From NCBI GenBank assembly GCA_021776735.1, contig JAJFFH010000044.1:1-64000 (forward strand): DNA of 64,000 nucleotides. The letters run 5' to 3'. The position numbers and the translations under genes are program-made. The DNA comes from Planctomycetota bacterium. GTDB taxonomy: Bacteria > Planctomycetota > PLA2. Below, piece after piece: positions 9,532 through 17,245 of this stretch (positions are counted from its first letter, which is position 1; every line of letters starts with the position of its first letter). The notes beneath the pieces are model-generated. The model searched no databases. It worked only from the letters and a program-made list of their open reading frames with translations, and was not told the DNA's origin.

Positions 9532-12450
9532 GTGAGGAAGGAAGTAGTTGGCCCGGGACACCGTCCGGGATCTCTTTCGGGTCGTTCGTGCCCGGAAAAC
9601 CAGACCGACGCGTCGGTTTCCAGCCTCCTCGAAGCGGCCCGAGGCAGTCTACGCAACCATCCGCGCCGAGCCGCGGTCCTCGCGCGACTGTCGTTGCGTG
9701 CCCTTCGACGCGCCAACAGGGACCAAAAGCACACGGACGGCGATGTTTGGGGCGGGCGGGACGCTTTTTTGGCGTTCGAGATCGTGGGCCGCGCCCGTCT
9801 GCTCTGCGGACGGCCGCGGCAGGCCCTGCGCGCGTTTCAGGACGCGGAAGCACACGCCGACGCCAATGGTCAAATGCGCCTGGACTGCCTGCGGGTGCGT
9901 CCTCTTCTCCTGCTGGATCGGCCGGTCGAGGCCAGCGAAGCGGCCCAACGCGCGGTCGAGGCAGCCGGGCAGCGCGGCGACGACCTGACAACGCTTCGCG
10001 CACTTCTCGCGCTGGCCGACTGGCACGTGCACGCTGGGGATCCGGGCACGGCGCGGAAACTCTGCCGGCGCGCCGCCGCGCTCATGTCGGACGACGCGCC
10101 GGACAGCCTCCGCGCCTCCCTCGCCCTGGCTCACGCCAATGCCCTCGCCGCAGCCCACCGTTTCGGAGCGGCCCGGCGCCACTTCGCCCTCGCGCTGGCG
10201 CACCTGCCCGAAGACGATGTCGGCCTCCGGCTCCGTGTCGAATACGACGCGGCGCGGGCCGTCGCGCAGTCGGGAGGCTACCCGGCCGCGGCGCGGGCGT
10301 TCCTTGAGATCGAGACCACGATGTGCCGGCTTGGCCACAAGCGCCTGCTCGGCCGCATTCAGCTCGAGCGCGCCGAGATCGAACTGCGGCTCGACCGGCC
10401 TGAAGAGGCGCAGGTTCTCGCCGCCCGCGCCCACGACCGGTTCGCGGCCGCGGGACTCCGTCGGCAACAGGCCCGCGCCCACCATGTCGCCGCCTGCGCG
10501 GCTGCGAGATTGGGCGACGTCTTCTTGGCGGTCGATGCCCTGATGGACGCGGAACGCCTCTACGCCCAGCTCCGGAGCGTGGAGCCCTGGGTGGCTTGCC
10601 TCGTCCAACTCGGCGACCTGTTCTTGCGCCACGGGCGCGAGGACGAGGCCCGCTCCGCGGGCGCGCGCGCCTCGGCACTGCTCAACGCACGCGCCCATCC
10701 GCTGACGCGCGCCACCGTCGAGTTGCTGCAGAGCCGCCTTGATCTCGCGGCCGGCGAAACAACCCGCGCCCTGCATCGCGTGGACGCCATCCGCATGGAC
10801 ACGAGAGATCACCACGCGCCGTGGCTGCACCTCGAGCTGCACCGGCTCATGGGCCGGTGCTACGCCCAGCGCGGACAGTTCGCCGAAGCGATCGTCGCCC
10901 AGCAGCACGCGATCGTGGTGCTCGAGGGTTATCGCGGCGGCGACGCGCCTCCGGAGCACCACGCGGCGTTTCAGGCGAGCCGCCGCGAGCTCTACGCCGA
11001 GACCGCGGACCTGATGGCGCGCGCCGGCTACCCCGATCTCGCGTTCGCCGTGGCCGAGCGCGCCCGCGCCCGCGCGATCGTCGAGCTCATGGCCGACGAC
11101 ACGACCGCGGGCCGCGCGCGGCTCGTCGCCCGCACGGCCCGACGCCTGCGCGCGCTGCGCGAGCGTCTTAACGCCACGTACGACTTCGTCCTCCGCGCCG
11201 GGGCGCGCGGCCTGGCGCGCGGCGCGGACAAGACAGCCGAGGCGCGGAATCGAGCGGGCCGACTCGAGACCGAGCTCGAGGCTCTCCTCCAACAGGCCCG
11301 AGCCACCGACGCCGAGGCGGCGTCGCTGCACGTCATCAACGCGCTCGATCTCGCCACGGTGCGCGCCCAGATCGATCCGGACACCGTCCTGCTCGAGTAC
11401 GTCGTCATGGACGATGCGCTGCTGACGTTCGTCGTCACGCGCGACCGGCTCCGCGTCGTGCGGCAGGACGTCTCGGCCGAGGAACTGCGCAAGCTGGTCG
11501 GCCAATTCCACTTCCACATGCGCAAGCTCAATCAGGGGGCGGAGTTCGCGGCGACGATGATGCTCGGTGCCACGCGCCGGGTTCTCACCGACATCGCCGT
11601 CCGTTTGCTTAAGCCCCTGGGGGACCTCTCCCCCGCAACGAAACTGATCGTCGTGCCCGACGGGGTACTCCACAACCTGCCGTTTCACGCCCTGCCGGAC
11701 GGGCCCGGCTGGCTCGCGGACCGGTTTGAAGTGGTTTACGCGCCGAGCGCGACGATGTACGCGACCTGCCGGCTGCGGCAGCCGCACACGACGGGTCCGG
11801 CGGCGGTGTTCGGCTTGCACGACGAGGCGGCGCCCGGACTCGAAGCCGAGGCCCAGGCGGTGGCGCAGGTTCTCCGGTCCGACCGGCTGGTTCTGGGAGA
11901 GGACGCGACGCTCTCCCGGTTGCGCAACGAGGCGGCCCGGGCGCGCATGATCCACCTCGCGGCGCGCAGCATGTCCGATGCGTCGCAGCCGATGCGTTCC
12001 GGCGTGCGCCTCGCCGACACCTGGCTCGACCTGTACGGCATCTGCGACCTCGTGGTCCCGGCGGAGCTCGTGGTCCTCTCCGCGACCGAGTGCGACAACG
12101 CGGAGGTCAACGATGGCGACGAGGTCGTCGGTCTGACGCGCGGGTTCCTGCACGCGGGGGCGCGCGCACTGCTCGCCAACCGGTGGGACGTTGCCGACGG
12201 CTCGAAGGTCGAGTTCATGCAATTCTTCTACGGCCTGCTCGAGGAGAAGGGCGACCCGTCGGCGGCGCTGCACGAGACGATGGCGCGGATGCGCGCCCAG
12301 CGGCCCCATCCGTACTACTGGGCCGCGTTTCACCTCTCGGGTTGTCCCGTCGTCCGGCGCTTCAGGGACGAGCCCGTGCTTGAGCGCGGCGTCCGGCACG
12401 TCCGTCCGATTCGACAGGCAAGCCGCGAAACCGCCGAGTCAGCCGAATAG
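9532..12450 (+). CDS. TPR-repeat protein with a C-terminal CHAT domain lacking catalytic residues
   Basis: About 972 residues if GTG 9532 is used; it has GGAAG seven bases upstream and the frame before it overlaps gmk. Residues ~30-520 are Ala/Arg/Leu-rich helical repeats of TPR type. Residues ~620-960 form a CHAT caspase-like domain: VVPDGVLHNLPFHALPD, GLTRGFLHAGARALLANRWDV, and the terminal YYWAAFHLSG. In active CHAT proteases a His (A-T-H) and a Cys (L-S-A-C-E-T) form the dyad. Here the positions read LAAR (Arg812) and LSATEC (Thr852), so both are lost. Two copies of the dispersed repeat lie in this frame (9728, coding HTDGDV; 11591, coding DIAVRLL). The role is unknown; probably a scaffold or sensor. 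Confidence 0.85.
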   Translation: MRKEVVGPGHRPGSLSGRSCPENQTDASVSSLLEAARGSLRNHPRRAAVLARLSLRALRRANRDQKHTDGDVWGGRDAFLAFEIVGRARLLCGRPRQALRAFQDAEAHADANGQMRLDCLRVRPLLLLDRPVEASEAAQRAVEAAGQRGDDLTTLRALLALADWHVHAGDPGTARKLCRRAAALMSDDAPDSLRASLALAHANALAAAHRFGAARRHFALALAHLPEDDVGLRLRVEYDAARAVAQSGGYPAAARAFLEIETTMCRLGHKRLLGRIQLERAEIELRLDRPEEAQVLAARAHDRFAAAGLRRQQARAHHVAACAAARLGDVFLAVDALMDAERLYAQLRSVEPWVACLVQLGDLFLRHGREDEARSAGARASALLNARAHPLTRATVELLQSRLDLAAGETTRALHRVDAIRMDTRDHHAPWLHLELHRLMGRCYAQRGQFAEAIVAQQHAIVVLEGYRGGDAPPEHHAAFQASRRELYAETADLMARAGYPDLAFAVAERARARAIVELMADDTTAGRARLVARTARRLRALRERLNATYDFVLRAGARGLARGADKTAEARNRAGRLETELEALLQQARATDAEAASLHVINALDLATVRAQIDPDTVLLEYVVMDDALLTFVVTRDRLRVVRQDVSAEELRKLVGQFHFHMRKLNQGAEFAATMMLGATRRVLTDIAVRLLKPLGDLSPATKLIVVPDGVLHNLPFHALPDGPGWLADRFEVVYAPSATMYATCRLRQPHTTGPAAVFGLHDEAAPGLEAEAQAVAQVLRSDRLVLGEDATLSRLRNEAARARMIHLAARSMSDASQPMRSGVRLADTWLDLYGICDLVVPAELVVLSATECDNAEVNDGDEVVGLTRGFLHAGARALLANRWDVADGSKVEFMQFFYGLLEEKGDPSAALHETMARMRAQRPHPYYWAAFHLSGCPVVRRFRDEPVLERGVRHVRPIRQASRETAESAE
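9728..9746 (+). repeat. 19-bp dispersed repeat, copy 2 (18/19)
   Basis: Lies in frame near the N terminus of the CHAT protein and encodes HTDGDV. Confidence 0.85.
11591..11609 (-). repeat. 19-bp dispersed repeat, copy 3 (19/19)
   Basis: Perfect copy inside the CHAT reading frame, encoding DIAVRLL just before the conserved VVPDG strand. The reading frame is kept. Confidence 0.9.
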
Positions 12451-12455
12451 AGGGT

Positions 12456-13637
12456 ATGGCCCGCCGCCGTCCGCTCCGTATCGCGTTTCTTGGACCGACG
12501 CCGCCGCCCGTCATGGGGCCTTCGATCGCCACCCGGATCGTCCTCAAGAAGCCGCCGCCCGCCGACCTGGCGCTCGTGCACATCGACACCGCGGATCGAC
12601 GTGGCCTCGAGACGCTCGGACGGCTCGACTTCGGCAACTTCTGGCAGGCGGCGCGGATCTACATGGCCTTGTTGTTCACGCTGCTGTTTCGGCGCGTGAA
12701 AGTCGTGTACATCCCCATCTCGCAGACCACGGTCGGCTATCTCCGCGACTCGATCCTGATCGTCATGGCGTGGCTGTTTCGGCGGCGCATCATCCTGCAC
12801 CTGCGCGGCGGAAACTTCGACGAGTTCTACGAGGGCTCGGGACGCATGATGCGCGCGTTTGTCCGGTGGACGCTGCGCCGCACTCATGCGGTCATTGTGC
12901 TGGGCGAATCGCTCCGACGCCTGTTCAGCCCCTTCGTCGCTCCCGAACGCATCCACGTCGTCCCGAACGGCGCCGACTTTCCCGAACTCGCGAACGGAAC
13001 CCGCGACTACGACCACGACCGCCCGCTCAAGCTCTACTACCTGGGCAACCTGCTGCCCATCAAGGGCGCCCTCGACCTCGTGCGGGCGATGCCGACGATC
13101 CTGGCGCGGCACCCGGGCACCAAGCTCACGGTCTCGGGCGCCAGCCCTGACGAGGCGTACCACGCGCAAATCGAAGCGGCCGTGCGCGATCTCGGGCTCG
13201 CCGACTCGATCACGTTCACCGGCAAGGTGGGCCGCGAGGAAAAGACGCGCCTGTTGTCCGAAGCGGACCTGTTTGTCTACCCGAGCCACTTCGAGGGCCA
13301 CCCGTGGGTCATCGTCGAGGCCCTCGCCGCCGGCTTGCCCATCGTGAGCTGCGATGTCGGCTGCGTCGCCGAATGCGTCCTGCACGACCAGAACGGCCGG
13401 ATCGTGCCGGTCGAGAACCCGGAAGCGCTCGCAGGCACCGTCGCAGAACTCCTCGCCGACCGCACGGAGTTGGCCCGCATGGCCCACGCGAGCGCCGCGC
13501 TTTATCGTGCCGGCTTCACCGAGGACCGCTTTCGCGCGCGGCTGTTCGACGTGTTTCGGGCCGCGGGGCGCGGTCAGGCCGCAGGCGAACCGTCGAGAAA
13601 AGTACGCGCCCAGGCTTCGAGCGTTAGCAGCTCATAG
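12456..13637 (+). CDS. Family 4 glycosyltransferase
   Basis: 393 residues with the GT-B fold of family GT4. The N-terminal Rossmann half begins RIAFLGPTPPPVMGPS. The donor-binding C-terminal half shows LYYLGNLLPIKGALDLV, ITFTGKVGREEK, LFVYPSHFEGHPWVIVEALAAG (the E-x7-E signature) and GRIVPVENPEAL. It probably transfers a sugar to a polysaccharide or lipid carrier at the inner membrane face; the sugar cannot be told. It starts 5 bases after the CHAT gene. Its end overlaps the end of the oppositely oriented asnB by 64 bp. The last ~20 residues are basic and Ser-rich and look nonconserved. Confidence 0.92.
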   Translation: MARRRPLRIAFLGPTPPPVMGPSIATRIVLKKPPPADLALVHIDTADRRGLETLGRLDFGNFWQAARIYMALLFTLLFRRVKVVYIPISQTTVGYLRDSILIVMAWLFRRRIILHLRGGNFDEFYEGSGRMMRAFVRWTLRRTHAVIVLGESLRRLFSPFVAPERIHVVPNGADFPELANGTRDYDHDRPLKLYYLGNLLPIKGALDLVRAMPTILARHPGTKLTVSGASPDEAYHAQIEAAVRDLGLADSITFTGKVGREEKTRLLSEADLFVYPSHFEGHPWVIVEALAAGLPIVSCDVGCVAECVLHDQNGRIVPVENPEALAGTVAELLADRTELARMAHASAALYRAGFTEDRFRARLFDVFRAAGRGQAAGEPSRKVRAQASSVSSS

Positions 13638-15424
13638 AGCAACAGGTAGCGGTGGGCGCGCCCGCGACGCTCGTCGTCGAGGAGTTGCGCCACGGCCCGG
13701 GGCGAAAACCAGCCGCGCCGTTTCACCGACGACGCGGACAAGTACTCGTCCACGAGCGGCCGCAGCGGGCCGGCCAGCCAGCCCTGCACCGGCGCACCGA
13801 AGCCCGCTTTCTTGCGGGTCAGGATCGCCTGCGGAACGACCCCCTCGGCCGCGGCCTTGAGCGGCCACTTCCCGCGCTTCTCGCTCGACAAGAATCGCTG
13901 CGTGAGGTCGAGCTGCCGGTTGCCGAGTAGCGGCACCCGCACTTCCTTGCTCTCCCGCATCGACGCCTTGTCGGTGTAGTGCAGGTTGTGGCACGGCAGG
14001 AACTGCTCGAGGTCGAAGCGCAGCGACACGTCGAGATCGTCGTCGCCCGGAGGCCGCAGCGCGGTCAGCCGCTCGTGGGGCGACTCGGCAGGATGCCCGA
14101 GACTTTCGAGGAACTCTGACGTGTACAGCGTCTGCCGCTCGTCGGGCGCGATGTAGGACAGGTACCGTGTGTGGCGCGCGCCCCAGGGCAACCCGGCACC
14201 GGTCGAGAGCTTCGCGAGGTTGCGCGCCGCGCGGCCGAGCCGCCCCGCGTGCGGCAGGATTCGCTGGAGCCAGCGGGCGACCGGACGCGTGAAGCCGGGC
14301 AGGCGGCGCGACAACTCCAGGGCGCGCATGCGCGGATAGCCGCCCCACAACTCGTCGCCGCCCATGCCGGACAAAAGCACCTTCTCCTCGGCACGCGCGC
14401 ACAGAACGCGGGTCGAGATCGCGGCGGGATCCCCCACCGGCTCTTCCAGCGCGCGCACGGTGTCGAGGAACAGTTCCGGCGAAAACGACAGCGGCACCTC
14501 GATCAACTCGAGCCCGTGCGCCCGGGCGACCTGATGCGCCCAGCGGGTCTCATCCATGATGATGTCGCGTTCAAGATCCTTGGGCGCGAACGACATCGTG
14601 TACGCGCGCTTGACCTGCCCCTCCGGCAACGCGCACGCAACGAAGCTGGAGTCGACGCCGCCGGACAGGAACACGCCGACGGGCACGTCGGACACGAGTT
14701 GACGCTCCACGTCGGCAAAGACCGCGTCGCGAAGTTCATCGACCGTGGCGCGATTCGACGCGTCCGGTTCCGCGGACGGCCCGAGCCGCCAGTACCGCCC
14801 CTCACTTGTGCGCCCGTCCTGCTCGAACGCCAGCCACTGTCCGGGTAGCACGCGGCGCACGCCCGCGAACGCGGTGTCGGGACCGTGGTTCCACAAGAAC
14901 GACGTATGGGTATCGAGTGCCGGGAAATGGGGGGCCGGGGGCACGCCGAGGGTGAGCAAGGCGCGAATGTCCGAAGCGAACACCCACGCGTCGTCGAGCC
15001 GCGCGTAGTACAGCGGCTTGATGCCGAGCCGATCGCGGGCCAAAAAGCATCGCCGTCCGTCCCACCATGCCAGGGAGAACATGCCATCGAAACGGGGCAG
15101 CGCCTCGGTCCCGTCGCGAATCAGCGAGCGAAGCACGACCTCGGTGTCCCCCGACGTGCGCAGGTCCGAAAACCCGTCCGCGAGCTCCCGGTAGTTGTAG
15201 ACCTCACCGTTGTAGACGATCACGGAGCCGTCGGGCCCCTGCATTGGCTGGTGCCCCTGCGTCAGATCGAGGATGGACAGGCGGCAGAATCCGAGGAGAC
15301 AGTTGTCGTCGGCGAACACGCCATGGTCGTCGGGACCGCGGTGCTTCATGCCGGTCACGGCCCGCTCGAGGCGGTCGCGGAACCGGGACACGCCGGTTCC
15401 CACGACGCCGACAAAGCCGCACAT
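13574..15424 (-). CDS. asnB: Glutamine-dependent asparagine synthetase
   Basis: 616 residues. It makes asparagine from aspartate, ATP and glutamine. The N-terminal glutaminase domain begins MCGFVGV, giving the nucleophile Cys2 after Met removal, with RGPDDHG, SILDLTQGHQPM and YNGEVYNY. The synthetase domain has the pyrophosphate loop FLSGGVDSS and later LLSGMGGDELWGGYPR. ATG 15424 is fixed by the Cys2 requirement; the minus frame stays open far upstream only because of high GC. Its neighbour is a glycosyltransferase. AsnB paralogues of this kind are common in polysaccharide clusters, so a role in amidating an envelope component is an alternative. Confidence 0.95.
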   Translation of the reverse strand: MCGFVGVVGTGVSRFRDRLERAVTGMKHRGPDDHGVFADDNCLLGFCRLSILDLTQGHQPMQGPDGSVIVYNGEVYNYRELADGFSDLRTSGDTEVVLRSLIRDGTEALPRFDGMFSLAWWDGRRCFLARDRLGIKPLYYARLDDAWVFASDIRALLTLGVPPAPHFPALDTHTSFLWNHGPDTAFAGVRRVLPGQWLAFEQDGRTSEGRYWRLGPSAEPDASNRATVDELRDAVFADVERQLVSDVPVGVFLSGGVDSSFVACALPEGQVKRAYTMSFAPKDLERDIIMDETRWAHQVARAHGLELIEVPLSFSPELFLDTVRALEEPVGDPAAISTRVLCARAEEKVLLSGMGGDELWGGYPRMRALELSRRLPGFTRPVARWLQRILPHAGRLGRAARNLAKLSTGAGLPWGARHTRYLSYIAPDERQTLYTSEFLESLGHPAESPHERLTALRPPGDDDLDVSLRFDLEQFLPCHNLHYTDKASMRESKEVRVPLLGNRQLDLTQRFLSSEKRGKWPLKAAAEGVVPQAILTRKKAGFGAPVQGWLAGPLRPLVDEYLSASSVKRRGWFSPRAVAQLLDDERRGRAHRYLLLYELLTLEAWARTFLDGSPAA

Positions 15425-15496
15425 AAAAAAAGTGTTCGGCCACGAGCGGGGGCGGGCGTAGGTTTCGCTGGTTTGGATCGCTACGATCAGGGCCGG

Positions 15497-17239
15497 ATGC
15501 GGACGCGGCACTCGTTTTTTCCCCTCGGCGGGCTCACCTTCCGGCTGGCCTTTCTGGGGCTCACCTTCCTCGCCTTCACGGGAGCGCCGGCCCTGGCACA
15601 GGACGTCGGCCCCCGGGACATGGTCCTCGCCTTTCGCGAGGACATGGCCAAGGCCGTCGATGGCGACGAAGAGGCGCTGGATCGGGCCGTCGCGCGGCTC
15701 GACCTCGGCGACTTCACGCCGGGGGACCGTGAGCGCCTCGGTCGGTCGGCCGCCGCCAACCTCTACAACACGCTGCTGCGGGTCGAGAACCGCGTGATTT
15801 CGAAGCTGTCGCTGGCGGAGACCAAAGACAAGTACAGCTTCACGACGGCGTACGGCGCTTTCTTGCTGTCGAAAGACGACGAAGGAGCCTGGCGGTTCGC
15901 GCAAAAAACCGTGGTCAAGGCGCGGGAGCTCTACGACAAGGCCCGCGGCGATCCCATCCGCGGCGACGAGAGCGAATACCGTGACAGCACGACCGTACTG
16001 CGCGAGTGGATCCCGGACTGGTTGCGTGGCAGCGTGTTTCTGCTCCAGAACTGGCAGTGGATCGGGCTGTTCGGACTGATCGTTCTCGGGCTGATTGTCG
16101 GCACGTTCAGCCGGCTCATCGCGTTCGGGGTTGCACGCCGCGTCGCGCGCTCTCGCGGTGTGGAACTCAAGAAGGAACGGCGTATCGGGCGGCCTTTCGG
16201 TCTTGTCGCCATGGCGGGCATCTGGATGGCGGGGATGCCGTTTCTCGATCTGCCTCCCACCACCTACACGGTGCTGATGCTCGCCGCCCGGTTCGTGATG
16301 ATGGTCGGCGTGGTCTGGTCGCTGTGCACGATCGTGGGCTGGATTTCCGAGGTGCTCGAGGACCTCGCCCAACAGACCGACACGCGGATCGACGACATCC
16401 TCGTGCCGATGGTCCGCAAGGCGGCCAAGTTGTTCGTGATCGCACTCGGCATCGTGTGGATCGCGGACAACATGGGCATGAACATCGCGTCGCTGCTCGC
16501 CGGCCTCGGCATCGGCGGCCTGGCCCTTGCTCTCGCCAGCCGCGACACCGTCGAGAACTTCTTCGGTGCGATCGCGATCCTTGCCGACCACCCGTTCCAG
16601 GTGGGCGACTGGATCAAGATGGGCAGCATCGAGGGCACCGTCGAAGCGGTCGGCTTTCGATCGACGCGCGTTCGGACGTTTTACGACTCGGTCATCTCGT
16701 TTCCGAACGCGATGCTGATCCGCACCGAGGTCGATAACCTCGGCATCCGCCGCTACCGCCGCTTCAAGGCAACGGTCGGGGTCACGTACGACACGCCGCC
16801 GGACCGGCTCGAAGCGTTTCTCGAAGGCATGCGCGAACTCATCCGGCGCCACCCCTACACGCGCAAGGACTACTATCACGTCTACCTGAACAGCTTCGGA
16901 CCGAACTCGCTCGACATCCTGCTCTACGTTTTTTGGTCCTGTCCCGACTGGGCCACCGAGTTGCGCGAACGCCAGCGTCTGCTGCTCGACATCGTGCGGC
17001 TCGCCGACCGGCTCGAGGTCCAGTTCGCCTTTCCGACGCGTACGGTGCACCTCGTTCAGGAAAGCCAGGAGAACGCGGCGGACGCATCCGCGGGGCTCAA
17101 GAAGCCGGAAGCGAAGGGCAAGAAACTCGCCCGCGACATCGTCGAGGAGTTCACCGGCAACAAGCGCCCGCCGCCGGTCGATCTCACCGCCGGGCCATCC
17201 TACGGCGAAATAGACGCGGACGACGCGGCGGACGGATAG
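15497..17239 (+). CDS. MscS-family mechanosensitive channel with large periplasmic N-terminal part
   Basis: 580 residues. Residues 1-34 form a signal peptide ending APALAQ, and ~35-170 a helical periplasmic region. Hydrophobic segments follow at ~183-205, ~235-255, ~265-290 and ~310-350. The last one is the MscS pore helix: SLLAGLGIGGLALALASRD. The beta domain continues with NFFGAIAILADHPFQVGDWI and VGFRSTRVRTFYDSVISFPN, classic MscS sequence. The C-terminal ~50 residues are charged. MscS channels release solutes on hypo-osmotic shock. ATG 15497 is 72 bp from the divergent asnB start. The next gene begins 6 bp after its stop. Confidence 0.93.
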   Translation: MRTRHSFFPLGGLTFRLAFLGLTFLAFTGAPALAQDVGPRDMVLAFREDMAKAVDGDEEALDRAVARLDLGDFTPGDRERLGRSAAANLYNTLLRVENRVISKLSLAETKDKYSFTTAYGAFLLSKDDEGAWRFAQKTVVKARELYDKARGDPIRGDESEYRDSTTVLREWIPDWLRGSVFLLQNWQWIGLFGLIVLGLIVGTFSRLIAFGVARRVARSRGVELKKERRIGRPFGLVAMAGIWMAGMPFLDLPPTTYTVLMLAARFVMMVGVVWSLCTIVGWISEVLEDLAQQTDTRIDDILVPMVRKAAKLFVIALGIVWIADNMGMNIASLLAGLGIGGLALALASRDTVENFFGAIAILADHPFQVGDWIKMGSIEGTVEAVGFRSTRVRTFYDSVISFPNAMLIRTEVDNLGIRRYRRFKATVGVTYDTPPDRLEAFLEGMRELIRRHPYTRKDYYHVYLNSFGPNSLDILLYVFWSCPDWATELRERQRLLLDIVRLADRLEVQFAFPTRTVHLVQESQENAADASAGLKKPEAKGKKLARDIVEEFTGNKRPPPVDLTAGPSYGEIDADDAADG

Positions 17240-17245
17240 GACTGG

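Noticed and set aside
9649..12399. 916-codon minus-strand frame antisense to the CHAT gene
   Set aside because: No recognisable domain and an Arg/His/Val-rich composition typical of antisense frames; the plus strand has clear CHAT motifs.
15047..15060. 14-bp core of the dispersed repeat inside asnB
   Set aside because: It encodes GRRC just before the conserved ARDRLGIKPLYY segment and matches only the core, so ordinary codon use explains it; not counted as a copy.
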